Part shown: positions 55,313 to 64,000 of the stretch, one piece after another | How the letters are laid out: each line of letters opens with the position of its first letter | Numbering within the stretch: position 1 is the first letter of the stretch | NCBI RefSeq assembly: GCF_001894885.1 | Contig: NZ_BCXB01000006.1 | Location: 62,001 to 126,000 of the forward strand | Source of the DNA: Rhodococcus marinonascens NBRC 14363 | Lineage (GTDB): Bacteria; Actinomycetota; Actinomycetes; Mycobacteriales; Mycobacteriaceae | Direction of reading: 5' to 3' | Length of the DNA: 64,000 nucleotides | Notes under the pieces: generated by a model | Told to the model about the DNA's origin: nothing | Databases searched by the model: none | Seen by the model: the letters and a program-made list of their open reading frames with translations, nothing else | Position numbers and translations under genes: made by a program

Positions 55313-56323
55313 TCAGGTCCGTGCGGCACGAAGCTCACGAGGGAGGGCGAAGACCAAAGTCTCGTTCGCCGTGGTGACGGGTTGCACGTTGTGGAATCCG
55401 TGCTCGTCGAGTAGGTCGACCACGCCGCGCACGAGGATCTCCGGGACCGAGGCTCCCGAGGTGATTCCGACCGTTTTGACCCCTTCGAGCCAGGCAGGAT
55501 CTATTTCGCGTGCGTAGTCGACCAGATACGACGCCTTCGCTCCGGCCCCCAGCGCGACCTCGACGAGGCGAACGGAGTTCGAGGAGTTCCGGGAGCCGAC
55601 CACGATCACGAGGTCGCACTCGGGTGCCATGGCCTTGACCGCCACCTGACGGTTCTGAGTGGCGTAGCAGATGTCGTCACTCGGCGGATCCTGCAGATTC
55701 GGGAAACGCTCACGCAGCCGCGCGACCGTCTGCATCGTCTCGTCAACGCTCAACGTGGTCTGCGACAACCAGATGACCTTCGTTTCGTCGCGGACCGTGA
55801 TGGCACCGACCGAGTCGGGGCCGTCGACCAGCTGGACGTGGTCAGGAGCCTCGCCGGCGGTGCCTTCTACCTCTTCGTGGCCTTCGTGACCGATGAGCAG
55901 AATGTCGTAGTCGTCGCGGGCGAAGCGCTTGGCTTCCTGGTGAACCTTGGTGACCAGCGGGCACGTGGCGTCGATGGTGCGGAGATTGCGCGCCGCGGCC
56001 GACTCGTGCACGGCGGGCGACACTCCGTGGGCGGAGAACACGAGCAGCGCGCCTTCGGGAACCTCGTCGGTTTCGTCGACGAAGACCACACCCTGATCGG
56101 TGAGTGTCTCGACGACATGCCGGTTGTGCACGATTTCTTTGCGCACGTAGATTGGCGCTCCGTGCTTCTCCAGAGCCTTCTCCACCGTCTCGACGGCGCG
56201 GTCGACCCCGGCACAGTAGCCGCGGGGTTCGGCGAGCAGCACACGCTTCTCGCCATCGGCACGCGATGCTCCCGAACCTGCCGAACGTGAAATACCGACA
56301 TCGAGTGGAACAGCCGCAGACAT
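55313..56323 (-). CDS. ispH: 4-hydroxy-3-methylbut-2-enyl diphosphate reductase
   Basis: The last enzyme of the MEP pathway for isoprenoid precursors; 336 residues. The [4Fe-4S] cysteines are in [11 protein letters not shown] (Cys37), [11 protein letters not shown] and [20 protein letters not shown] and GSRNSSNS are catalytic or substrate-binding segments. The ATG at 56323 has TAGGCT 6 nt upstream and no ribosome-binding site. It is divergent from the lipid-droplet-type gene. Confidence 0.96.
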   Translation of the reverse strand: MSAAVPLDVGISRSAGSGASRADGEKRVLLAEPRGYCAGVDRAVETVEKALEKHGAPIYVRKEIVHNRHVVETLTDQGVVFVDETDEVPEGALLVFSAHGVSPAVHESAAARNLRTIDATCPLVTKVHQEAKRFARDDYDILLIGHEGHEEVEGTAGEAPDHVQLVDGPDSVGAITVRDETKVIWLSQTTLSVDETMQTVARLRERFPNLQDPPSDDICYATQNRQVAVKAMAPECDLVIVVGSRNSSNSVRLVEVALGAGAKASYLVDYAREIDPAWLEGVKTVGITSGASVPEILVRGVVDLLDEHGFHNVQPVTTANETLVFALPRELRAART

Positions 56324-56329
56324 GGCTTC

Positions 56330-56335
56330 AGCCTA
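56330..56335 (-). promoter_or_regulatory. ispH: -10 box TAGGCT, leaderless start of ispH
   Basis: TAGGCT on the minus strand ends 6 nt before the ATG at 56323. Confidence 0.45.
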
Positions 56336-56488
56336 CTGGGCACCCCCGAACGCGACACCGTCGCAGGCCTCCGACGGTATACCGTGGGTGCCATCGGGAC
56401 GACTTGGTTGATGCCCTCGTCGAGGACCTCGGCGAAACTCTGGCCACGTCGGCTACCAAATCGTGCCGCCGTGAGGCAGGCTGTGGGA

Positions 56489-57148
56489 ATGATTCGTCCC
56501 CCTTTCGTGGCGCGTGTCGCCGCCGGAATCGCCGTGACGGCCGTCGAAGAGGCGAGAAGACTGCCCACCACCGCCGCAACCCTGCCCATGACCGCGGTAA
56601 GCCAGGTGTTGCAGACCACAATGCGGGTCCAGCAGTCGATTACCGCCCTGGCCATCAAAGGTGACCAGGCCTTCGCCTTGATCAACTGGACCCACGGCAA
56701 TGAACAGCCGGAGTGGGCCGTCTTCGACGAGGACACCGACCCGGAACCCCCCGTTGCCGACGGGCCCGACGACCGCTCGGCCGGGCCTGGCCGATTCGCC
56801 CTGTATTCGCTGAGCCCTCAGGACGAGAGCACGCCCGAGAAAATGTCCACCCCGAAGGCTGCTCCCCCCGCCACCAATGGTGCCGCACCGAAGACGTCGG
56901 GCAAGTCGGGTAAGACGTCGGGCAAGTCGGGTAAGAAGTCCACCGCAACTACTCTCCCTGTGCCCGAACCGGAGATCGCCGTTCTCCTCGACTACAGTTC
57001 GCTGACCCTCGCCCAGTTACGCGCCCGTCTGCGTACCCTCTCCGTCGAGGACCTCACGTCACTGCTGGACTACGAGAACGCCACCCTGGCGCGGGCGCCG
57101 TTCCAGACCATGCTGACCAACCGCATCACCACCGCCAAGGCCAAGTGA
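56489..57148 (+). CDS. Lipid-droplet-associated protein (Rv1109c-like)
   Basis: A 219-residue protein. The N-terminal part ([26 protein letters not shown]) is amphipathic, followed by a helical stretch with Gln/Thr, an acidic region, then a linker with two exact TSGKSGK units (residues ~136-149) and a C-terminal helical domain ([27 protein letters not shown]). Its place between ispH and xseA matches Rv1109c, whose relatives are annotated as lipid-droplet associated; I rely on memory for that name. The ATG at 56489 has AGGCAGG. It overlaps xseA by 4 bp. Confidence 0.72.
   Translation: MIRPPFVARVAAGIAVTAVEEARRLPTTAATLPMTAVSQVLQTTMRVQQSITALAIKGDQAFALINWTHGNEQPEWAVFDEDTDPEPPVADGPDDRSAGPGRFALYSLSPQDESTPEKMSTPKAAPPATNGAAPKTSGKSGKTSGKSGKKSTATTLPVPEPEIAVLLDYSSLTLAQLRARLRTLSVEDLTSLLDYENATLARAPFQTMLTNRITTAKAK
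56894..56935 (+). repeat. Exact 21-bp tandem repeat inside the lipid-droplet-type gene
   Basis: Two identical 21-bp units (56894-56914, 56915-56935) each encode TSGKSGK, a short basic linker that may expand or contract in register. Confidence 0.85.
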
Positions 57149-58401
57149 CCTCCACGCAGCCCCACGCAGCCAGTCCCGGACCCAGTACCGCCGAGCAACC
57201 GTGGCCCGTCCGCACCGTGTCGGCCAAGGTCGCACAGTGGATCGATCGACTCGGAAGCATTTGGGTCGAAGGCCAGATCACCCAGATCAATGCCCGTCCG
57301 GGAACCCGGACCGCGTTTCTGGTACTGCGGGATCCCTCCGTCGACATGTCTCTTTCGGTGACGTGCTCCCCGCGGCTGCTGCAGAACTCACCGGTTCCGC
57401 TCACCGAGGGCAGCCGCGTGGTGATGTTCGGCAAGCTGTCGTTCTACACCGGTCGTGGGTCGGTGTCGCTGCGCGTCACGGACATCCGCGCGATCGGGGT
57501 CGGTGAACTCCTGGCCCGGATCGAACGGTTGCGCGCGTTGCTGGCCGCCGAAGGCCTGTTCGACCCTCGGCTGAAGCGTCCGCTGCCGTTCCTGCCCGGC
57601 ACAATCGGGCTGATCACGGGCCGCGCCAGCGCGGCCGAGCACGATGTCCTCAGCGTGGCCCGGCGGCGCTGGCCTGCCGTGAAGTTCGACGTACGCAACA
57701 CCCCTGTCCAGGGTGCGACCGCCGTGCCGCAGATCCTCGACGCGCTGAAGGAACTCGACGCGGACCCACAGGTCGACGTGATCGTCCTCGCCCGCGGCGG
57801 CGGCAGCGTGGAGGATCTGTTGCCGTTCTCCGATGAGACGCTGTGCCGCGCCATCGTCGCCTGCACCACACCTGTAGTCAGCGCGATCGGACATGAACCG
57901 GACAGCCCGCTGAGCGATCACGTAGCCGACTTGCGTGCCGCCACGCCGACGGACGCCGCGAAATGCGTCGTGCCGGACGCCGTCGCCGAACTGGCACTGG
58001 TCGGTGAGCTACGGGTGCGGAGCGCGGCGGCTCTGCGTAACTGGGTGCAGCGTGAGTCGCATCTGATCTCCCAGCTTCGCAGTCGGCCGGTGCTCGCCGA
58101 TCCCATACGAGCGCTCGACCAGCGGTCGGACGAGATCGAACGACTGCGCGAGACCGCACGGCGCGACATCAGCCGCGCGATCGCCGCGGAGAGCACGACG
58201 ATCGAGCACCTCCGCGCACGGCTCACAACCCTCGGACCGGCAGCGACACTGGCCCGCGGCTACTCAGTGGTGCAGCGGATCGTAGCGAACGGCGATCCCG
58301 CGGTGTTGCGGTCCGTCGACGACGCCCCACCAGGCACCCAAATTCGTGTTCGAGTCGCCGACGGCGCAATCCGCGCCGCGGTGATGGGAAAGGACAGTTA
58401 G
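57145..58401 (+). CDS. xseA: Exodeoxyribonuclease VII large subunit
   Basis: The 418-residue large subunit of exonuclease VII, which digests single-stranded DNA. The OB-fold N-terminal domain ([21 protein letters not shown]) is followed by the catalytic part: [40 protein letters not shown] and [27 protein letters not shown]. The C-terminal helices end in LARGYSVVQ. It is 40 residues shorter than the E. coli protein. The GTG start overlaps the upstream stop by 4 bp; xseB follows after 2 bp. Confidence 0.95.
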   Translation: MTSTQPHAASPGPSTAEQPWPVRTVSAKVAQWIDRLGSIWVEGQITQINARPGTRTAFLVLRDPSVDMSLSVTCSPRLLQNSPVPLTEGSRVVMFGKLSFYTGRGSVSLRVTDIRAIGVGELLARIERLRALLAAEGLFDPRLKRPLPFLPGTIGLITGRASAAEHDVLSVARRRWPAVKFDVRNTPVQGATAVPQILDALKELDADPQVDVIVLARGGGSVEDLLPFSDETLCRAIVACTTPVVSAIGHEPDSPLSDHVADLRAATPTDAAKCVVPDAVAELALVGELRVRSAAALRNWVQRESHLISQLRSRPVLADPIRALDQRSDEIERLRETARRDISRAIAAESTTIEHLRARLTTLGPAATLARGYSVVQRIVANGDPAVLRSVDDAPPGTQIRVRVADGAIRAAVMGKDS

Positions 58402-58403
58402 AC

Positions 58404-58634
58404 ATGAGTGAGTCCACCGGAAACGACACCGACATCGCGGAACTCGGCTATGAAGCGGCACGCGATGAACTCGTAGACGTGGTCAAGGTGCTCGAACAGG
58501 GTGGCCTCGACCTCGACGCGTCCCTCGCGCTGTGGGAGCGGGGCGAAGCCCTCGCCAAGAGATGTGAGGAACACCTCGCCGGGGCACGCACACGCGTCGA
58601 GACAGCGCTCTCGCACGACGAAGACGAGGGCTGA
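58404..58634 (+). CDS. xseB: Exodeoxyribonuclease VII small subunit
   Basis: A 76-residue helical protein ([45 protein letters not shown] is the XseB core). It binds XseA to form the active enzyme. The ATG is 2 bp after the xseA stop; the pair is co-translated. The 12 bp after it are shared with the convergent DUF4245 gene. Confidence 0.95.
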   Translation: MSESTGNDTDIAELGYEAARDELVDVVKVLEQGGLDLDASLALWERGEALAKRCEEHLAGARTRVETALSHDEDEG

Positions 58635-58646
58635 CGCCGTCGGGTC

Positions 58647-59216
58647 TCAGGGAGCGAGAACCGGCGCGTCCGCCACTGAGGTCGCCAACTGCTCGAACTC
58701 CTCGGGTGACGCGCTACCGGTGGTCAAGATTCGGACGTCGCCGAAGTCTGAGATCCAGATCGGCTCGACACCCTCACCGCCGTAAACGATCCAGCTGTGG
58801 CCTGCGACTTCCTCGGTTCCGGTGGCAGTGCGCGGGTCACCGGCCACGAACGGCACCAGGACGGTCTCGAGCGCATCGCTCTGGGTGAGCTGAATGTAGC
58901 GGCCGGCCGAGGTGATGAATCCGACCGTAGTCGAGTCTCCACCGTCGTCGCCGCTGACGATGCTCCGGCTTCCCGAGTTGGGCGCCCAACCCTCCGGAGT
59001 CACCGGCTGACGCACCGGGAACGAGAGGTCCTTGGCGTCGTACTCGAGTGCCGCATCGGCGTCGAAACTCGGGATCGGACCGCTGGTCGGTCCGCCCGGG
59101 CTGAGCGTGCACTGGCTGGCGATACCCGCGATCAGCACGCAGAACAGGACAAGGGGTAGGAGCGACCACACCATGTCGCGGTTGTTGTGCAGGATGCGCG
59201 GTTTATCAGATGCCAC
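58647..59216 (-). CDS. DUF4245 domain protein
   Basis: A 189-residue protein with one membrane helix near the N-terminus (MVWSLLPLVLFCVLIAGIASQ), so the bulk is outside the cell. The rest fits DUF4245: FPVRQPVTPEGWAPNSG, GFITSAGRYIQLTQSD, VAGHSWIVYGG and ILTTGSASPEEFEQLA. It corresponds to Rv1100 beside glpX in M. tuberculosis. The function is unknown. GTG 59216 is set by the -10-like GATACT 6 nt before it; the longer open frame runs under glpX's upstream region. Confidence 0.83.
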   Translation of the reverse strand: MASDKPRILHNNRDMVWSLLPLVLFCVLIAGIASQCTLSPGGPTSGPIPSFDADAALEYDAKDLSFPVRQPVTPEGWAPNSGSRSIVSGDDGGDSTTVGFITSAGRYIQLTQSDALETVLVPFVAGDPRTATGTEEVAGHSWIVYGGEGVEPIWISDFGDVRILTTGSASPEEFEQLATSVADAPVLAP

Positions 59217-59222
59217 ACGCCT

Positions 59223-59228
59223 AGTATC
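59223..59228 (-). promoter_or_regulatory. -10 box GATACT, leaderless start of the DUF4245 gene
   Basis: GATACT ends 6 nt before GTG 59216 on the minus strand; four of six positions match TATAAT. Confidence 0.4.
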
Positions 59229-59440
59229 CAGGGTTGGTCCGGGAACAACGATTCTCGGTCCCGCCAATCGCACCCGAGCAGTGCACGTCACACTTGTTCC
59301 GGGGACCTTCCTGCGACAGTGATCAGGCCTTTCTGGGATGATGGGCAAGCACACCCCACCCGATTCCCGGTGGCCGCCAGGCCGCCGACCCAGCGTCGAC
59401 GTACCCGGGTCGACCGTGACTGCCCCAGGAGGCACTGCCC

Positions 59441-60481
59441 ATGACGGCTAGCACCACTTCGAGTCGCCGCGAGGCCCCGGACCGAAATCTTGCCCTCGAA
59501 TTGGTGCGCGTCACCGAGGCTGGTGCGATGGCCGCCGGGCGCTGGGTCGGCCGTGGCGACAAGGAGGGGGGCGACGGTGCCGCCGTCGACGCCATGCGGC
59601 AGCTCGTGAGCTCCGTGTCGATGCGCGGCGTCGTCGTCATCGGCGAGGGTGAGAAAGACGAAGCCCCGATGCTCTTCAATGGCGAGGAGGTCGGCAACGG
59701 CGACGGGCCGGCCTGCGACGTTGCGGTCGACCCCGTCGATGGCACCACCCTGATGTCCAAGGGCATGCCGAACGCCATCGCCGTGCTGGCGGTCTCCGAG
59801 CGCGGCGCGATGTTCGACCCGTCCGCGGTGTTCTACATGGAGAAAATCGCCGTCGGTCCAGACGCCGCCGATGTAATCGACATCACAGCTCCGATCGCCG
59901 AGAACATCAAGCGCGTCGCGAAGGTCCGCAAGGCATCCTCCTCCGACGTGACGGTGTGCATCCTCGACCGTCCACGGCATACCCGACTCATTCAGGAGGT
60001 CCGGGACACTGGCGCCCGAATCCGGCTGATCTCCGACGGCGACGTCGCCGGCGCGATCGCTGCGGCTCGCCCTGAGTCGGGCACCGACATGCTGCTCGGC
60101 ACCGGTGGCACCCCCGAAGGGATTATCGCCGCCGCCGCAATGCGCTGTATGGGCGGCGCGCTGCAAGGCCGGCTGGCACCGACCGACGATGACGAGCGGC
60201 AGAAAGCCATCGATGCCGGCCACGACCTCGACCGCGTGCTGACCACCGAGGATCTGGTATCCGGCGAGAACGTCTTCTTCTGCGCCACCGGAGTCACCGA
60301 CGGCGACCTTCTCCGTGGTGTCCGCTACTACGGCGGCGGCGCATCGACCCAATCCATCGTGATGCGGTCCAAGTCGGGCACCGTCCGCATGATCGATGCC
60401 TACCACCGTCTCGAAAAGTTGCGCGAGTACTCGTCCGTTGACTTCACCGGCGAGGACGGCGCGGTTCCGCCGACCTTCTAG
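59441..60481 (+). CDS. glpX: Fructose-1,6-bisphosphatase class II
   Basis: A 346-residue GlpX-type FBPase, the gluconeogenic phosphatase. Metal and substrate motifs are [30 protein letters not shown] (Glu) and [10 protein letters not shown], followed by [23 protein letters not shown] precedes the ATG at 59441. Class II fumarase follows 96 bp downstream, giving the glpX-fumC order of mycobacteria. Confidence 0.95.
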   Translation: MTASTTSSRREAPDRNLALELVRVTEAGAMAAGRWVGRGDKEGGDGAAVDAMRQLVSSVSMRGVVVIGEGEKDEAPMLFNGEEVGNGDGPACDVAVDPVDGTTLMSKGMPNAIAVLAVSERGAMFDPSAVFYMEKIAVGPDAADVIDITAPIAENIKRVAKVRKASSSDVTVCILDRPRHTRLIQEVRDTGARIRLISDGDVAGAIAAARPESGTDMLLGTGGTPEGIIAAAAMRCMGGALQGRLAPTDDDERQKAIDAGHDLDRVLTTEDLVSGENVFFCATGVTDGDLLRGVRYYGGGASTQSIVMRSKSGTVRMIDAYHRLEKLREYSSVDFTGEDGAVPPTF

Positions 60482-60577
60482 GCGGCTCTGCCCACCGTGC
60501 GCCTTTCGGTCACAAGCGCCATCGAACAGGCGGGCGGTAGCGTCCCGCGATCCGCTCGATAGTGGCATGTTTGACGG

Positions 60578-61981
<1,404 letters not shown>

Positions 61982-61984
61982 CCG

Positions 61985-62842
61985 CTACAGCAGTGCGGAC
62001 AGTTCCTCGCGGGCCTGGTCGCCTTCCGGCCCGAGGTCGGTGCGGGTGGCGATGTTCCAAGACCGCAGCAGCGGGGAGAATACCTTCTCCCCCTGCTCAG
62101 CGAGATCGTAGATACCGGCTTCTGCCAGCACCGCAGTACTGCTGCCTCCGCCGGGCAGCACCACGCTCGGCACATCGAAGGCGGCGATCCGTGACGCGAC
62201 CGCCTGGACCGTCTGGTCCGGCGCCAACTCGAGTGCCGCCTCCACGAGGTTGCGGTAGAAGAGCGACTGCAGATCATCGTCTGCGGCCAATCGCTCTGCG
62301 ATCATCGCCACCAGTGGGTCCTCGCCGAGCGCTGCGGTGTTGTGGTGTCGCACCGCGGCGGCCTTCTCTTCGAGCGCGGAATTGACGAGCATCTCGATCA
62401 GGTGCATCGGCGCCATCGCGTAACCGCGCACCATCTCGTCCATCCGCGCACGCTCGAGGGCGACCGGATCGACGGCGCGCGTCACCATCAGGTAGTTCCG
62501 GAGCACGATGGATTGCCGGTTCTCCTCGGCGGTCCAGCGTCCCACCCAGCGCCACCACGGGCCCATCAGCGCAAGGTGCTTGGCGATCTCCCGGTGGTAC
62601 GCGGGCAGATTGTCCGCAACGAGCACTCCGACCGTCAGCGCGAGCGACTCGACCTCGCTGAGGGACGTCTGGTCTGCCGACCAATCAGTTCCACCCATGA
62701 ACGCAAAGTTCTTGCCCTGATCCCAGGGAACCAGGTCATGTGGTTGCCAACCGTCAGCCTCGGCGATGTGACGTGTGAGATTCTCCTCCACGACCGGGAC
62801 AAGCTCACTGAGCAACTGCGAGTCATTTTTCTCAATCGGCAT
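61985..62842 (-). CDS. Acyl-ACP desaturase family protein (DesA2-like), degenerate di-iron site
   Basis: A 285-residue protein of the soluble stearoyl-ACP desaturase fold (ELVPVVEENLTRH, FAFMGGTDW, GRWTAEENRQSIVLRNYL). Relative to the plant enzyme, the two EXXH iron motifs are EENRQ and DDDLQ: both His are Gln, the second Glu is Asp, and the first Glu helix reads VADNLPAY. DesA2 of M. tuberculosis, as I recall it, keeps both EXXH. So enzymatic desaturation is doubtful. ATG 62842 has TACGGT 6 nt upstream; the longer frame would add 13 residues. It is convergent with fumC. Confidence 0.8.
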   Translation of the reverse strand: MPIEKNDSQLLSELVPVVEENLTRHIAEADGWQPHDLVPWDQGKNFAFMGGTDWSADQTSLSEVESLALTVGVLVADNLPAYHREIAKHLALMGPWWRWVGRWTAEENRQSIVLRNYLMVTRAVDPVALERARMDEMVRGYAMAPMHLIEMLVNSALEEKAAAVRHHNTAALGEDPLVAMIAERLAADDDLQSLFYRNLVEAALELAPDQTVQAVASRIAAFDVPSVVLPGGGSSTAVLAEAGIYDLAEQGEKVFSPLLRSWNIATRTDLGPEGDQAREELSALL

Positions 62843-62848
62843 CCGCAC

Positions 62849-62854
62849 ACCGTA
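62849..62854 (-). promoter_or_regulatory. -10 box TACGGT, leaderless start of the DesA2-like gene
   Basis: TACGGT on the minus strand ends 6 nt before ATG 62842. Confidence 0.45.
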
Positions 62855-62997
62855 GCGTCCATTCGGGCTGCAGGTTGCCAAGCGATGAACTCGACCGGAA
62901 CCACGCCGTCATCGTGACGAAAACAGCCTGGTCATCGGCCTCCGATCGTTAGTCTGACAATCAAGACTGTCGCCCGGCCCGAGCAGAGGATCGCCAG

Positions 62998-64000
62998 ATG
63001 CGCAGACATGGGAACGTGACGATGCTGCTCGCGCTTGCGCTCGGCGGGTCACTCGTCGCAGGCTGCACCTCCCAGACCTCCGACGCGCCGTCCCCGGGCA
63101 CCTCGGGCGCGAACTCTCCCACAGAGTCTGCGGTACTGGCCAACCCGGCCGTCGTCGCGGGTGTCGACATCCCCCGCAACCAGATCGACGACGCCGTAGG
63201 GCGCCTCGACGAACTGGCGAACGAGTTGATGGAAAGTTCCGGCGTGCCGGGCATGGCGGTGGCTGTCGTCCACGGCGGACAGACCCTCTACGCCAAGGGC
63301 TTCGGAGTGCGTGAAGCCGGCACCGACCACAAGGTGGACGCCGACACGGTATTCCAGTTGGCGTCGTTGTCGAAACCGGTCGGCTCCACTGTCATAGCAC
63401 GCCAGGTCGGGGCCGGGATGATCGGCTGGGACACTCCGATCGCCTCCACGCTGCCCGATTTCTCGTTGGCCGACCCGTGGGTCACCGAACACGTCACGGT
63501 AGGTGATCTGTACTCACACCGGTCGGGCCTGCCCGACCACGCCGGCGACAAACTCGAGGACCTCGGCTACAACCGGGCACAAGTACTCGACAAGCTCCGC
63601 CTCGAACCACTGAACCCGTTCCGGATCAGCTATGCATACACCAACTTCGGCCTCACCGCGGCGGCCGAGGCCGTCGCGGCTGCGTCAGGGACTGACTGGG
63701 CCACGCTCTCCGAGCAGGCGATCTACCAGCCGCTGGGGATGTCCTCCACCAGTTCACGATTTGCCGACTACCAGGTTCACAGAGACCGGGCCACCGCATA
63801 CCAACTGGTCGACGGCAGGTACGTCGCCGCGGTGCGCGACCCCGATGCCCAGTCCCCTGCCGGCGGTGTGAGTTCGACCGCCAACGACATGGGCAAGTGG
63901 CTGACAATGCTCCTTTTGGACGGGTCGTTCGACGGCAGGCAGATCGTCGCCTACGACGCACTGCTCCCCGCCGTCAGTCCTCAGATCGTGTCCAATCCAC
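62998..64000 (+). CDS. Serine beta-lactamase-fold lipoprotein (3' end outside window)
   Basis: The frame stays open to the right edge. It begins MRRHGNVTMLLALALGG with lipobox LVAGC (Cys near 23), so the protein is an exported lipoprotein. The class C beta-lactamase/PBP fold is shown by SLSK (S-x-x-K) in QLASLSKPVG, YTN in SYAYTNFGL, and SHRSGLPDH and GMSSTSS. Such proteins hydrolyse peptides or esters at the cell surface; the substrate is unknown. AGAGGA precedes the ATG at 62998. It is divergent from the DesA2-like gene. Confidence 0.85.
   Translation, partial: MRRHGNVTMLLALALGGSLVAGCTSQTSDAPSPGTSGANSPTESAVLANPAVVAGVDIPRNQIDDAVGRLDELANELMESSGVPGMAVAVVHGGQTLYAKGFGVREAGTDHKVDADTVFQLASLSKPVGSTVIARQVGAGMIGWDTPIASTLPDFSLADPWVTEHVTVGDLYSHRSGLPDHAGDKLEDLGYNRAQVLDKLRLEPLNPFRISYAYTNFGLTAAAEAVAAASGTDWATLSEQAIYQPLGMSSTSSRFADYQVHRDRATAYQLVDGRYVAAVRDPDAQSPAGGVSSTANDMGKWLTMLLLDGSFDGRQIVAYDALLPAVSPQIVSNP

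Overview
The window is a 64 kb chromosomal segment from a high-GC actinobacterium of the mycolic-acid group, most likely Rhodococcus or a close Nocardiaceae relative. Evidence for this is the GC-rich third codon positions, frequent GTG starts, many start/stop overlaps of the GTGA/ATGA type, and gene blocks that I recall lying in the same neighbourhood in Mycobacterium (a response-regulator-like gene next to nuoA-N; ychF, ispH, a lipid-droplet-protein homologue, xseA, xseB, a DUF4245 gene, glpX, fumC and a desA2-like gene). I see no tRNA, rRNA, CRISPR array, insertion sequence or prophage.

Layout. 1-2590: end of an amino-acid permease and hutH (histidine use). 2897-4699: three small envelope genes (membrane protein, lipoprotein, Tat-exported DUF1906 protein). 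4876-20778: a complete 14-gene nuoA-N operon for complex I on the minus strand, with an atypical receiver-domain gene upstream (20995-21417). 21516-29566: mixed genes (esterase, Mrr-type nuclease, ClC protein, amidohydrolase, old yellow enzyme, OmpA-like lipoprotein, CPBP protease). 29740-38758: class I fumarase, methyltransferase, Mug glycosylase, HtpG, an EF-G-like GTPase and a LysB/cutinase-like hydrolase. 38818-41788: a two-domain CHRD-type lipoprotein and an oxidoreductase pair. 42009-44343: an accessory island with palindromic operator candidates, a remnant of oxalyl-CoA decarboxylase, and two tandem genes for tiny secreted proteins that share an identical N-terminal half but have unrelated C-terminal tails. 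44344-64000: ychF, a CD225 protein, a glutamate-synthase-like flavoprotein, an AI-2E family protein, sbcCD, rmuC, a DUF6542 protein, ispH, a lipid-droplet-type protein, xseAB, a DUF4245 protein, glpX, fumC, a desaturase-like protein, and the start of a beta-lactamase-fold lipoprotein.

How the genes work together. The largest functional unit is respiration: complex I, fed by central carbon metabolism represented by two unrelated fumarases (class I at 29740, class II at 60578) and the gluconeogenic phosphatase GlpX. A second theme is DNA repair (Mug, SbcCD, RmuC, exonuclease VII). A third is the envelope (lipoproteins, DUF1906, LysB-like hydrolase). Eight genes have a -10-like hexamer about 6-7 nt before the start codon, which is the geometry of leaderless transcripts; this also helped to fix starts.

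The best candidate for something undescribed is the duplicated small-secreted-protein module at 42662-44060: constant signal peptide and pro-like segment, switched hydrophobic tail, conserved flanks. Other notable points are a ClC protein with isoleucine at the internal proton-glutamate position, an EF-G-like GTPase with Tyr in place of the catalytic His, and a desaturase-like protein that has lost both EXXH histidines.
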